From Streptomyces wuyuanensis (GTDB lineage: Bacteria > Actinomycetota > Actinomycetes > Streptomycetales > Streptomycetaceae): a stretch of DNA of 64,000 nucleotides. Below are positions 1-8,076 of the stretch, in pieces. Positions within the stretch are counted from its first letter, which is position 1. Every line of letters begins with the position of its first letter. Where the stretch lies: positions 186,001-250,000 of the forward strand of contig NZ_FNHI01000010.1 in assembly GCF_900103455.1 (NCBI RefSeq). Reading direction: 5' to 3'. Both the position numbers and the translations under genes were made by a program. The notes below the pieces were generated by a model. It was not told the DNA's origin and did no database searches. It worked only from the letters and a program-made list of their open reading frames with translations.

Positions 1-222
1 AAGCCGATAGTCAAGCTGCTGACGCTTCCCCTCTTCATCCTCACGCTCGGCCTGATCACGCTGGTGGTCAACGCCCTGATGCTGCTGCTGACCTCCTGGC
101 TCGCCGATGTCCTGGACCTGAACTTCCATGTGGAGGGCTTCTGGACGGCAGTGCTCGGCGGGTTGATCATCTCGATCGTGTCGTGGGCGCTGAACGTGGT
201 GCTCCCCGACGGCAAGGACTGA
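1..222 (+). CDS. phage holin family / small membrane protein, C-terminal part
   Basis: The reading frame is open from the first base and stops with TGA at 220-222, giving 73 visible residues; the start lies outside the window. Two hydrophobic stretches (about residues 5-35 and 52-68) are separated by a short polar loop, the look of actinobacterial four-helix holin-like (phage_holin_4 family) membrane proteins. Such genes are common chromosomal genes in Streptomyces and do not by themselves mean a prophage. The stop is 7 bases before the tyrosine phosphatase start, so the two are probably co-transcribed. Function unknown; family assignment rests on hydropathy and general resemblance. Confidence 0.6.
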   Translation, partial: KPIVKLLTLPLFILTLGLITLVVNALMLLLTSWLADVLDLNFHVEGFWTAVLGGLIISIVSWALNVVLPDGKD

Positions 223-229
223 ACGCACG

Positions 230-721
230 ATGCCCTTCTCCGTCTGTTTCGTCTGCACCGGCAACATCTGCCGGTCGCCGATGGCCGAGTCCGTGTTCCG
301 GGCCCGCCTGGAGGACGCCGGACTCGACGGCCTCGTCGTCGTGGACAGCGCCGGCACGGGAGGCTGGCACGAAGGCGACGGCGCCGATCCCCGCACGGTC
401 ACCGTCCTGCGGAACCACGGCTACGCGTCCGGTCACGCCGCCCGGCAGTTCCGCGCCTCGTGGTTCTCCCGGCTGGACCTGGTCATCGCTCTCGACGAAG
501 GCCATCTGCGTGAGCTGCGCGGGCTGGCGCCGACCGCAGCGGACGCCTCGAAGGTGCGGCTGCTGCGCTCGTACGACCCGACCGCCGGTGACGACCTCGA
601 CGTCCCCGACCCGTACTACGGCGGAATGGACGGTTTCGAGGAATGCCTGGACATGGTGGAGGCCGCGAGCGAGGGACTGCTCGCCGCGGTGCGCGACGCG
701 GTGGAGGAGAAGGCGGCATGA
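230..721 (+). CDS. low-molecular-weight protein-tyrosine phosphatase
   Basis: A 163-residue protein, the usual size for cytosolic low-molecular-weight tyrosine phosphatases, which hydrolyse phosphotyrosine on proteins. The P-loop C-X5-R-S is at residues 9-16 (CTGNICRS), with Cys9 as nucleophile and Arg15 binding phosphate. The general-acid loop DPYYGG follows at about 127-132 with Asp127. All catalytic residues are intact. Its stop overlaps the start of the next gene (ATGA), so the PLP enzyme downstream is translationally coupled. In Streptomyces this family (PtpA) is linked to secondary metabolism; that role here is inference. Confidence 0.93.
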   Translation: MPFSVCFVCTGNICRSPMAESVFRARLEDAGLDGLVVVDSAGTGGWHEGDGADPRTVTVLRNHGYASGHAARQFRASWFSRLDLVIALDEGHLRELRGLAPTAADASKVRLLRSYDPTAGDDLDVPDPYYGGMDGFEECLDMVEAASEGLLAAVRDAVEEKAA

Positions 722-1842
722 GCACGGGTGAGGGAACGAGGGCCGTACGGGCCGGTCTGCCGGAGCCGCAGAAGTACGAACCCACGCTGCCGGGGCCGGT
801 CTTCGCGGCCCACTACCATCTGCCCGGCGAACCGACGGGACCGTACACCTACGGGCGGGACTCCAATCCCACCTGGACGCTGCTGGAGCAGGCCGTCGGG
901 GAACTGGAGGCACCGGGGGAGACCGGGGTCGAGACCGTCGTCTTCGCCTCGGGCATGGCCGCCGTCTCCGCCGTCCTGCTGTCGCAGGTCCGGGCGGGCG
1001 ACGCGGTGGTGCTGCCGGACGACGGCTACCAGGCGCTGCCCCTGGTGCGGGAGCAGTTGGAGGAGTACGGGGTCGAGGTGCGGACCGCGCCGACCGGCGG
1101 CGACGCCCAGCTCGCCGAGCTGGACGGGGCCAAACTGCTGTGGATCGAGACGCCCTCCAACCCGGGGCTCGACGTGTGCGACGTGCGACGGCTCGCGGAC
1201 GCCGCACACGCCGGCGGCGCCCTGGTCGCGGTCGACAACACGCTCGCGACGCCGCTCGGCCAGCGCCCGCTCGCCCTCGGCGCGGACTTCGCGGTCGCCA
1301 GCGGCACCAAGGGCCTGACGGGCCATGGCGACCTGCTGCTCGGATACGTGGTGTGCCGGACCGCCGAACTGGCCGCCCGGGTCCGGCACTGGCGCAAGGT
1401 CGTGGGCGCGATCCCGGGCCCCATGGAGGCCTGGCTGGCCCATCGCTCGCTGGCCACGCTCCAGCTGCGGTCCGACCGGCAGTGTGCGAACGCCCTCGCC
1501 CTGGCCCGGGCGCTGGCCGCGCGGGCGGAGGTGACCGGACTGCGCTATCCCGGACTGCCCGAGGACCCCTCGCACAAGATCGCCTCGGAGCAGATGCGCC
1601 GGTTCGGCTCGGTGGTCTCCTTCGACCTGCCCGGCCGCGAGCACGCCGAGCGCTTCCTGGCGGAGGCACGTCTCGTCGACGACGCCACCAGCTTCGGCAG
1701 CGTGCGCTCCAGCGCCGAACGCAGGGGCCGCTGGGGCGGCGACGCCGTCTCCGAGGGCTTCATCCGCTTCTCGGCGGGCGTGGAGGACACGGACGACCTC
1801 GTCGCGGACGTGCTGCGGGCACTGGACGCGGCGGCGGACTGA
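718..1842 (+). CDS. cystathionine gamma-lyase / Cys-Met metabolism PLP-dependent enzyme
   Basis: A 374-residue fold-type I PLP enzyme of the Cys/Met metabolism family. Visible motifs: YGRDSNPT near 45-52 (contacts the PLP phosphate of a neighbouring subunit), ASGMAAVS around 77-84, ETPSNPG near 144-150, VDNT at about 172-175, and the Schiff-base lysine Lys198 in SGTKGLTGHGD. Start is the ATG overlapping the phosphatase stop; longer in-frame starts would run into that gene. The family covers cystathionine gamma-lyase, gamma-synthase and methionine gamma-lyase, which sequence alone does not separate here. The gene ends about 70 bases before a strong hairpin terminator. Confidence 0.88.
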   Translation: MSTGEGTRAVRAGLPEPQKYEPTLPGPVFAAHYHLPGEPTGPYTYGRDSNPTWTLLEQAVGELEAPGETGVETVVFASGMAAVSAVLLSQVRAGDAVVLPDDGYQALPLVREQLEEYGVEVRTAPTGGDAQLAELDGAKLLWIETPSNPGLDVCDVRRLADAAHAGGALVAVDNTLATPLGQRPLALGADFAVASGTKGLTGHGDLLLGYVVCRTAELAARVRHWRKVVGAIPGPMEAWLAHRSLATLQLRSDRQCANALALARALAARAEVTGLRYPGLPEDPSHKIASEQMRRFGSVVSFDLPGREHAERFLAEARLVDDATSFGSVRSSAERRGRWGGDAVSEGFIRFSAGVEDTDDLVADVLRALDAAAD

Positions 1843-1912
1843 GGCGCGGTGCACACCGGCGGCGGGTCCCCTGCCGCGGACACCGGCCGGAGGGCGTCCG
1901 GGCGGGCGCGAA

Positions 1913-1951
1913 GGACGGTCCGAGCCTCCCCCCTCATGGCTCGGACCGTCC
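1913..1951 (+). terminator. intrinsic terminator after the PLP-enzyme gene
   Basis: A perfect 14-bp inverted repeat (1913-1926 with 1938-1951) around an 11-base loop, 71 bases after the stop. GC-rich stems without a U tract are typical in Streptomyces. It closes the holin-phosphatase-lyase unit. Confidence 0.85.
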
Positions 1952-2098
1952 CCCATCCGCACGCGGTTCCCAGGCCGGTGACACATGGCACCACGCACAC
2001 TCCGCGCGTAGCGCCGCGTGCGGCGCCCTGGACCGGAAACCGCTCGAACAAGGCTAGTTGACTCTGCGTCAGTGTCCAATCACAGGAGCGACAGAGAC

Positions 2099-2116
2099 CT
2101 ATCGACTTATTTATAG
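2099..2116. promoter_or_regulatory. candidate LysR operator / promoter
   Basis: CTAT-N10-ATAG, an A+T-rich interrupted inverted repeat fitting the LysR-type T-N11-A pattern, ends 8 bases before the regulator start codon. It sits in a local AT-rich patch (TTATTTATAG) that may also supply a -10 element. Autoregulation is inferred from position only. Confidence 0.4.
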
Positions 2117-2123
2117 TTGGACG

Positions 2124-3020
2124 ATGGATCTGGCCCTGCTGCGCACGTTCGTCACGGTGCACCGGGCCGGCTCGTTCACCCGCGCCGCCGCGCTGCTCGG
2201 TCTCTCACAGCCCGCGGTGACGAGCCAGATACGGACCCTGGAACGGCAGCTGGGGCGACCGCTCTTCCTCCGTCAGGCGCGCGGAGTCACCCCGACGACC
2301 GTCGGCGACGAGCTGGCCCACCGGGCCGCCCCGCACCTCGACGCGCTCGTCGAGATCGTGGAGGCGGGTCTGGACGAGGAGTCCGGCGTACGTACCCTCC
2401 ACCTCGCCGGGCCGCCCGAGTTCACCTCCGCGAGGGTGCTGCCCGCCTTGGCCCCACTGGTCTCGCAGGGCCTGGCGCTGCGGACGTCGTTCACGGGGAA
2501 CGCCGAGGAGACGCTCGAGGGGCTGGCGGCCGGGCACCACGACCTCGCCGTGACCACGGCCCGGCCTCGGGGCGGCCTGCTCGCCCAGACCCCGCTCTGC
2601 GACGAGGAGCACGTCCTGGTCGCCTCACCGCGCTGGGCTGCCCGACTGGAGGACGGAGCTCTGCTGCGCAAGGGCGCCGTCGTGCTGGAACAGCTGCCGG
2701 TGATCGAGGTCCACGAGTCCCTGCCGTTCGTCTCCCGCTACTGGGCCTCGGTGTTCGACAGCCGCCCGCCCGCCGCGGCCGCCGTCATCGCACCCGATCT
2801 GCGGGCGGCGCTGGAGTCGGCCGCCGCCGGGGCCGGACTCGCCGTGCTGCCCCGCTACCTCTGCCTGGGCGCCCTGGAGGACGGCCGGCTGGTGGCCCTG
2901 CTCGAACCCCCCGTCCCACCACTGCGCACGTACTTCCTCGTCGTCCGGACCGGCACGCTCGCACTGCCGCACATCGCGCGTGCGCACGAGGAACTGTTGC
3001 TCGCCGCGGCCGCCTGGTGA
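2124..3020 (+). CDS. LysR-family transcriptional regulator
   Basis: A 298-residue LTTR. The N-terminal winged helix-turn-helix is clear (residues 1-60: LRTFVTVHRAGSF, AAALLGLSQPAVTSQIRTLE), followed by an effector-binding domain of usual length. The ATG at 2124 is chosen because the HTH begins directly after it; an upstream in-frame TTG at 2058 would add 22 residues not typical of the family. There is no good Shine-Dalgarno sequence, so translation may be from a leaderless or very short-leader mRNA. The target gene is unknown; neighbours are a PLP enzyme and a Nudix hydrolase on the same strand. Confidence 0.92.
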   Translation: MDLALLRTFVTVHRAGSFTRAAALLGLSQPAVTSQIRTLERQLGRPLFLRQARGVTPTTVGDELAHRAAPHLDALVEIVEAGLDEESGVRTLHLAGPPEFTSARVLPALAPLVSQGLALRTSFTGNAEETLEGLAAGHHDLAVTTARPRGGLLAQTPLCDEEHVLVASPRWAARLEDGALLRKGAVVLEQLPVIEVHESLPFVSRYWASVFDSRPPAAAAVIAPDLRAALESAAAGAGLAVLPRYLCLGALEDGRLVALLEPPVPPLRTYFLVVRTGTLALPHIARAHEELLLAAAAW

Positions 3021-3082
3021 CGGCAGGCGACAGCGGGGTGGAGTGGAGTTTCAGAACGGGTGTCGTGGGCCACTCTCTGACC

Positions 3083-3562
3083 ATGACCGAACGGCCAGTG
3101 GTCAAGCGCACCGCACGCGCCATCCTGCTCGACGGCGACGACCTCGTCCTGATCAAGCGCACCAAGCCGGGCATGGATCCGTACTGGATCACTCCGGGCG
3201 GCGGGGTCGAGCCCGGGGACGCGACCGTCGTAGAGGCCCTCCACCGGGAGGTGGACGAGGAACTCGGCGCCAAGATCGTCGATGTGGTGCCCTGCTTCGT
3301 GGACACCGTCGAGCACATCATCGACGGCGGCGTCTCGGGTGTGAAGGTGCAGCACTTCTTCGTCTGCCGTCTGGTGGCCATGGACGAGTCCCGGCGGCAC
3401 GGCCCCGAAGTGGATGAGCCCTGCGGCGAGTACGAGATCGTCCGGGTGCCCTTCAACCGCGTCGGGATCGCCGCCGTGCATCTCGTTCCGCTCTCCCTGC
3501 GGCACTACCTGGACGGCAACATCGAGGGGGTCCGGGCGATGCACGCACCCGATCTGGGCTGA
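3083..3562 (+). CDS. Nudix hydrolase domain protein
   Basis: A 159-residue single-domain Nudix protein; the family hydrolyses nucleoside diphosphates linked to another moiety. The Nudix box spans about residues 38-61: GGGVEPGD, then ATVVEALH, then REVDEELG. The REVDEEL core that coordinates Mg2+ is intact. The spacing between the PGD segment and REV is one residue longer than the strict G-X5-E-X7-REUXEEXGU pattern, so an alanine occupies the first-glutamate column. The ATG at 3083 is preferred because the Nudix fold begins just after it; the upstream frame is a shadow of the LysR gene. It converges with the flavohemoprotein gene. Substrate unknown. Confidence 0.85.
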   Translation: MTERPVVKRTARAILLDGDDLVLIKRTKPGMDPYWITPGGGVEPGDATVVEALHREVDEELGAKIVDVVPCFVDTVEHIIDGGVSGVKVQHFFVCRLVAMDESRRHGPEVDEPCGEYEIVRVPFNRVGIAAVHLVPLSLRHYLDGNIEGVRAMHAPDLG

Positions 3563-3637
3563 GCACGGGATCTCCCGGTCCGTGTGTTCATCGCCCGCCC
3601 GGCGTGCACGCACGCGCGGGAGTCGGCCGCGCCCTGC

Positions 3638-5353
3638 CTAGTCGGCCGCCGCCACGAGTTCCTCGAGCGAGTCGTGGCGGATGCGCTCCGACGGGATGCC
3701 GACGCCCCTGAGGGTGTCCACTCCGCTGCGGATCATCCCGACCGGGCCGGAGAGGAAGGCGTCGTACTCGTTCCAGGGCCCGTACTCGAGCACCGCGTCG
3801 GGCAGTTGTGTCCTTCCGTCCACGATGGGCCGCACCTGGAGCCACGGATGACTCTGCTGGAGCCGCAGCATGGTGTCGATGTCGTAGAGGTCGTGATCGC
3901 TGCGCGCTCCGTAGAACACCTCCACCGGACGACGCTCACCGTGCTCGGCGACGTCCTCCACCAACGCCTTGATCGGCGCGATTCCGGTACCGCCGCCCAG
4001 GCAGAGCATGCCGTTGTCGGTGGTGTGGTCGACGACCATCGATCCCGCCGGCGGGCCGAGGCGGAGCACGTCGCCGGGCCGTGCGTGGTGGACCAGGGCG
4101 TTGGAGACCCAGCCTGCCGGGACGGCCTTCACATGGAACGAGAGCAGTCCGTCGGACCGGGGCGCTCCCGCGAAGGAGTAGTGCCGCCAGATCCTCGGCC
4201 ACCACGGGGTCTCCAGACTCGTGTACTGGCCGGCCAGGAACGGGTACGGCTGGTCGGGGCGCACCGTGACCACCGCGATGTCCGGGGTTCTCAGGTCATG
4301 GGACACCACCTCGGCGTGCCACCAGGCGGGCGCGTGCCGCTCGTTCTCCGCGGCCGAGTCGATCATTATCTGGGAGATGGTCGTGTACGTGCGGACCCAG
4401 GCGGCTTCGGTCTCCTCGTTCCAGGTCGTCGTCGCATAGCGGGTCAGTGCTCCGATGAGCGCCTCGCCGACGGCCGGGTAGTGCGCGGGCTGGGTGCCGT
4501 ACTTCCGGTGGCCACGGCCGAGATGCTCGAGGTAGTCGACCAGGACGGGCGTGTTGTCCATGTGCTCGGCGGCGGTGAGCAGCGCCTTCAGGAGCCGGTC
4601 GCGCTGGGTGTCCATGGCGGCCGGGAAGAGGGACCGCAGATCGGGATGGCGGACGAACAGCAACGCGTAGAAGTAGGAGGTGACCTTGTCGGCGACCGGG
4701 GCGATCTCCTCCATGGTGCGCCGGATGAGGACAGCGTCGGGGGACGCCTTCTGGTCGGAGACTCCGGGGAACAGACCGGAGCCGGGCCTGCCGGCACCGG
4801 CGGCCGGGTCGGGCCCGTGATGCGGGGCGCCACCCCCGTGGGGCGGGCCGGCCTGGTGCGCGTGGGGAGACGGAGCGCTCTGGTGAGGCGCGGCGCCGCC
4901 GTAGGGGTGGGCGCCGTGCTGGGGCGCGGCTGTGTGCTGCGGCGGGGCAGCGTGGTGGGGCGCGGCGTTCCCATAGGTGGAAGGGGCACCGTAGGCGCCA
5001 CCGCTGCCGTACGGGGCGGAGGGCGGCGCAGGCGTCTCACGCGGCGCCGCGGCCGGCGGCACCTGGGGCCCGGGGGTGGTACGCGTCTGCGGGACGGTGA
5101 CCCCGCGCGACGGGGTTCCGGCCGCACGCTCGGCACCCGTGCCGACGGGGCGGATCGAGGCGACCGGTCGGCTGGGGGTGGCTATTCGCCCGTCTTCCGC
5201 GGCCGGTTCGGTTCCCTCGTGGGCGGAGCCCTCGGCGCCGGAAGGCCGGCCTTCGGCAGGCTGCTTCCGAGGGGTGAACCAGCCTCCCCCGCCCTTCGCG
5301 CCGTTGTCGCCGGAGGTCCCGTTGTCGGCCGACGTGGTGGTCGGAGCGTCCAT
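3638..5353 (-). CDS. flavohemoprotein (globin plus FAD/NAD reductase) with long N-terminal tail
   Basis: A 571-residue protein. Residues 205-340 are a globin domain with proximal His282 in GRGHRKYG and a B-helix SYFYALLF. Residues 345-571 are a ferredoxin-NADP reductase-like module with the FAD motif RHYS (390-393) and NAD motif GGGTGIAP (453-460). Flavohemoproteins of this architecture oxidise nitric oxide to nitrate (NO dioxygenase); canonical Hmp is about 400 residues. Here a ~200-residue low-complexity Pro/Gly/Ala tail precedes the globin, with eleven histidines between 133 and 179. Start at 5353 has a good site (GAGG six bases upstream); an ATG 21 bases earlier has none. Convergent with the Nudix gene. 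Confidence 0.88.
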   Translation of the reverse strand: MDAPTTTSADNGTSGDNGAKGGGGWFTPRKQPAEGRPSGAEGSAHEGTEPAAEDGRIATPSRPVASIRPVGTGAERAAGTPSRGVTVPQTRTTPGPQVPPAAAPRETPAPPSAPYGSGGAYGAPSTYGNAAPHHAAPPQHTAAPQHGAHPYGGAAPHQSAPSPHAHQAGPPHGGGAPHHGPDPAAGAGRPGSGLFPGVSDQKASPDAVLIRRTMEEIAPVADKVTSYFYALLFVRHPDLRSLFPAAMDTQRDRLLKALLTAAEHMDNTPVLVDYLEHLGRGHRKYGTQPAHYPAVGEALIGALTRYATTTWNEETEAAWVRTYTTISQIMIDSAAENERHAPAWWHAEVVSHDLRTPDIAVVTVRPDQPYPFLAGQYTSLETPWWPRIWRHYSFAGAPRSDGLLSFHVKAVPAGWVSNALVHHARPGDVLRLGPPAGSMVVDHTTDNGMLCLGGGTGIAPIKALVEDVAEHGERRPVEVFYGARSDHDLYDIDTMLRLQQSHPWLQVRPIVDGRTQLPDAVLEYGPWNEYDAFLSGPVGMIRSGVDTLRGVGIPSERIRHDSLEELVAAAD

Positions 5354-6080
5354 TGTGTGCCTCGCCTCGAACATCTCTGGTCGGTCTGCGCACTTCCGCT
5401 GGTCCGGAAGGCGCCTCGATTTCCCCGCTCTGTTCTCAATGACTCGTGCCCGCCCACATTAGCCTTCGCGATTATGGGATTCGGGCGAGTGGGACCGGAT
5501 GGTGACGTTGCCCGCAGCGCTCGTCGTCGCAGCATGCCAGCTCCAGCACGGCGGCGGACAAAGAGCGGAAAGTCCGGGTATCCCCACCCGCTTTCCCGTT
5601 AGGCTGCATCGCACCCGTGTCCGTCTACGCGGCCGGGACTCGGGTCTCGGTGGATATGTCCCCGTACCCGGAACCGACAATGGAATCGCACCAGTTCGCA
5701 GGCCTCCAGCAGATCGCGTCCCCGTCCGGTGTGGTGTGGCGAGCCCGGACAGATGATGGTCCGCATTCATCGCCTCCGCAACGGTCACCACGGCAAAGAT
5801 CTGCGTATCGGGCACCGAATCGGGAGGAACGTCCGGGCCGTTCGGCAACCGTCCCGATCTCTGCACAGAGCCCCTTCGTGACCTTCACCTCTTGGCAGCA
5901 CGGAAATGCAGGACGGGTCGACCGGCTCCATGAACGGAACGGCCCAGGGACATGGACCCGAAGGCCTGCGTGCTCCGGATCGTCGAAGTCCTCCCGAAGG
6001 AATCGCGCTTCGCCGTGCACGCCGGAAGTACACGCGCCTACTCCCCTCGTCAGACGCGAAGCCGGTCCGGCCCCGGCACC
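5354..6080. other. non-coding interval between flavohemoprotein and membrane-protein genes
   Basis: About 730 bases with no convincing gene. Open frames exist on both strands (for example complement 5625-6137) but have no recognisable motifs, lack ribosome sites and overlap each other. The stretch must contain the flavohemoprotein promoter (reading left) and probably that of the membrane protein (reading right). I could not identify a clear NO- or redox-responsive operator by eye. Confidence 0.5.
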
Positions 6081-6635
6081 GTGTTTCACGTGAAACCACT
6101 CAAACGCCCCGCTCGGCGGGCCTTCCTCGTCGTCCATGCATCGGCTTCAGCGGGCTGGCTCGGGCTGTCGCTCGGTCTGCTGGGGCTGAGCGTCACCGCG
6201 CTGGTCTCCGGATCACCGGCCGCTACAGAAGCCTCGTACCGTTCGATGGCCGTCTTCGCGAACTGGCTGATGATTCCCGTCGCTCTGCTCACCTTCGGCA
6301 GCGGACTGGTCCTCTCCCTGGGAACACCCTGGGGCCTGGCTCGCTATCGCTGGGTCTGGACCAAGTTCTGGCTGACCCTGGCGACCACCGGGCTCACCGC
6401 GTTCTCGCTCCGCCCCGGCGTGAATGCCGCGGCCGACCAGGCTGCGGCGGGGCTGCCAGTGGCAGATGGCGCAGGCCTCCTGGCCGCCCCGGTCGTCTCG
6501 CTGTGCACATACGTCTTCATGACCGCGATCTCCCTACTCAAACCGTGGGGCATGACGCGTCGGGGCCGGCGCCTGCGGAGCCCGGCCACTTCCCCGAAAG
6601 GGGTGGACGGAAGATCACTGCGTCAGACAGCCTGA
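6081..6635 (+). CDS. four-helix integral membrane protein (DUF2269-like)
   Basis: About 184 residues with four hydrophobic segments, roughly 15-40, 50-75, 88-108 and 135-160, and a basic C-terminal tail (RRGRRLRSP). The layout, with the first helix beginning VVHASASAGWLGLSLG, resembles the DUF2269 group of predicted membrane proteins; no function is known. The longest frame begins at 5952 but its N-terminal part looks non-coding, so I use GTG 6081 (GTG 6090 is equally possible); both lie in or beside parS. Only 4 bases separate its stop from the acetyltransferase gene, suggesting co-transcription. Confidence 0.7.
   Translation: MFHVKPLKRPARRAFLVVHASASAGWLGLSLGLLGLSVTALVSGSPAATEASYRSMAVFANWLMIPVALLTFGSGLVLSLGTPWGLARYRWVWTKFWLTLATTGLTAFSLRPGVNAAADQAAAGLPVADGAGLLAAPVVSLCTYVFMTAISLLKPWGMTRRGRRLRSPATSPKGVDGRSLRQTA
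6083..6096. promoter_or_regulatory. parS centromere site 1
   Basis: Perfect 14-bp palindrome GTTTCACGTGAAAC, the ParB-binding sequence of Streptomyces. It overlaps the candidate GTG start codons (6081 and 6090) of the membrane-protein gene, so ParB binding here sits on the translation start region. Confidence 0.93.
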
Positions 6636-6639
6636 CCTC

Positions 6640-7494
6640 ATGTCAACTCCGCTCACCGAGCTCCCCGTCCGGCGTCTGACCCCTGCGGATCTGCAGTCCT
6701 GCGCGAATCTCTCCGAGGACCGGGGATGGCCGCGCGAGGAACACAAATGGGGTCTGCTGCTCGCCGCGGGCACGGGGTACGGCATCGACGACCCCGATGG
6801 CAAGGGTCTCGTCGCAGGATGCGTGGTGACCTCGTACGGCCCGGGCCTCGCCGCCCTCGGCATGGTGCTCGTGGCCGAGCGGTACGCCCGGCAGGGCATC
6901 GGGCGTCGTCTGATGCGGTACGTGCTCGGCGAAGCAGGCGAGACTCCCCTGACGCTGCATGCCACGCCGAACGGGCAGCCACTGTACGAAGAGCTGGGCT
7001 TCACCCATGTCGGTCGCGCCGAGATGGTCCGGGGCCGCTTCCGCCCCTCGGGTCCGGCACCCCGGTCGGTTACCCGGCCGGCCACGGCGGAGGACCTCCA
7101 GGCGATCCTGCGTCTGGACGCCGAGGTGTTCGGCGTGGACCGCACACACATCCTCGCCCGGCTGCCCGCCTTCGCCGACCAGTTGAGGATCGCGGAGGCC
7201 GATGGTGTTCTGACGGGGTACGCGGCCGCCTGGCCGAACATGGATACCCACGTCGTCGGCCCTCTGATCGCACGTGACACGGACACGGCGAAGTCTCTGA
7301 TCACCTCGCTCGCCACGGGAACGGAACGTCCGCTGCGTACGGACATCGATGTGCGGCACGAGGAGCTGCTCACATGGCTGAAGGCGAGCGGCCTCGAGCC
7401 GATCGCCTTCAATGCCGTGATGCTCCGCGGAGCTCCCGCCCTCCCGGGCGACTGGGCCCGCCGCTTCGCGCCCCTGACGGTCGCGGCGGGCTGA
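6640..7494 (+). CDS. double GNAT-family acetyltransferase
   Basis: 284 residues with two GNAT-type domains. The N-terminal one (about 10-130) carries the acetyl-CoA loop RQGIGRRLM near residue 87-95. The C-terminal half (about 145-280) matches the second domain seen in this two-GNAT architecture and lacks an obvious acetyl-CoA loop, so it may serve in substrate binding. Start ATG 6640 follows the membrane-protein stop by four bases. The substrate cannot be predicted. Confidence 0.85.
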   Translation: MSTPLTELPVRRLTPADLQSCANLSEDRGWPREEHKWGLLLAAGTGYGIDDPDGKGLVAGCVVTSYGPGLAALGMVLVAERYARQGIGRRLMRYVLGEAGETPLTLHATPNGQPLYEELGFTHVGRAEMVRGRFRPSGPAPRSVTRPATAEDLQAILRLDAEVFGVDRTHILARLPAFADQLRIAEADGVLTGYAAAWPNMDTHVVGPLIARDTDTAKSLITSLATGTERPLRTDIDVRHEELLTWLKASGLEPIAFNAVMLRGAPALPGDWARRFAPLTVAAG

Positions 7495-7537
7495 GCCCGG
7501 GGCAGGCCCACCGCCGAGGGGCGCCGGAGGGGCCGCC

Positions 7538-7972
7538 TCAGCGGGCGAGCGCCTCCAGTGCCGCGGCCGCGAACCCGTGATCCTGCTCGGGGGCGCCTCC
7601 GCCGATGCCGATCGCACCGATGAGGCGACCGTCCCGACGTACCGGAACGCCACCCGCAATGAAGAGGAGCGGACGGTCCAGGGCCGTCGGCAGGGTGTGG
7701 AAGGGGCCGCCGGGCTGGACGGCGTCCACGAGGTCCCCGGTGGGCGCATTGAGCTGGAGTGCCGTGTAGGCCTTGCGGGTGCTGGTCTCGCCGGCGATGA
7801 GTACGGCGCGGTCGTCACGGCGGAAAGCCAGCAGATGGCCCCCCGCGTCGAGGACCGTGATCGCGACGGTCACGTCGGCGGCCTCGGCCGCCGCGCGGGC
7901 AGCCGCGACGAGAGTCTCGGCGTCCTCGGTGGTCAGCGAGGCGACGGCGGTGGTGACTGCGGTGGCGGTCAT
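7538..7972 (-). CDS. GlcG/HbpS family heme-binding protein
   Basis: 144 residues matching the GlcG/PduO-C/HbpS fold (DUF336): VTVAITVLDAGGHLLAFRRDD, ETSTRKAYTA and GGVPVRRDGRLIGAIGIGGG. Relatives bind heme or cobalamin, and the extracellular Streptomyces HbpS feeds a two-component system. This copy has no signal peptide, so it is likely cytosolic and not HbpS itself. A good AGGAG lies 7 bases before the start. It is followed (leftward) by the convergent acetyltransferase gene. Confidence 0.82.
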   Translation of the reverse strand: MTATAVTTAVASLTTEDAETLVAAARAAAEAADVTVAITVLDAGGHLLAFRRDDRAVLIAGETSTRKAYTALQLNAPTGDLVDAVQPGGPFHTLPTALDRPLLFIAGGVPVRRDGRLIGAIGIGGGAPEQDHGFAAAALEALAR

Positions 7973-8076
7973 GGAGATCTCCTGGTGCTTTCTGTCGGAA
8001 GCTGAGGGCGTGGCGGAGTTGCGGGCGCGGGCCGAGGGCAGCCCAGGGGGCTGCCGTGGTCATCACGGACGTGACG

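Noticed and set aside
1..222. Prophage end suggested by a holin-like gene
   Set aside because: No other phage genes or attachment site; such genes are common on Streptomyces chromosomes.
167..2079. Long antisense frames opposite the phosphatase and PLP-enzyme genes
   Set aside because: Low-complexity Arg/Pro/Ala translations opposite genes with complete catalytic motifs.
4120..4136. Near-parS sequence in the flavohemoprotein gene (TTCACATGGA)
   Set aside because: Palindrome is broken at several positions.
5625..6137. Complement frame of 170 codons
   Set aside because: No ribosome site, no motif, contains the parS site and overlaps other frames.
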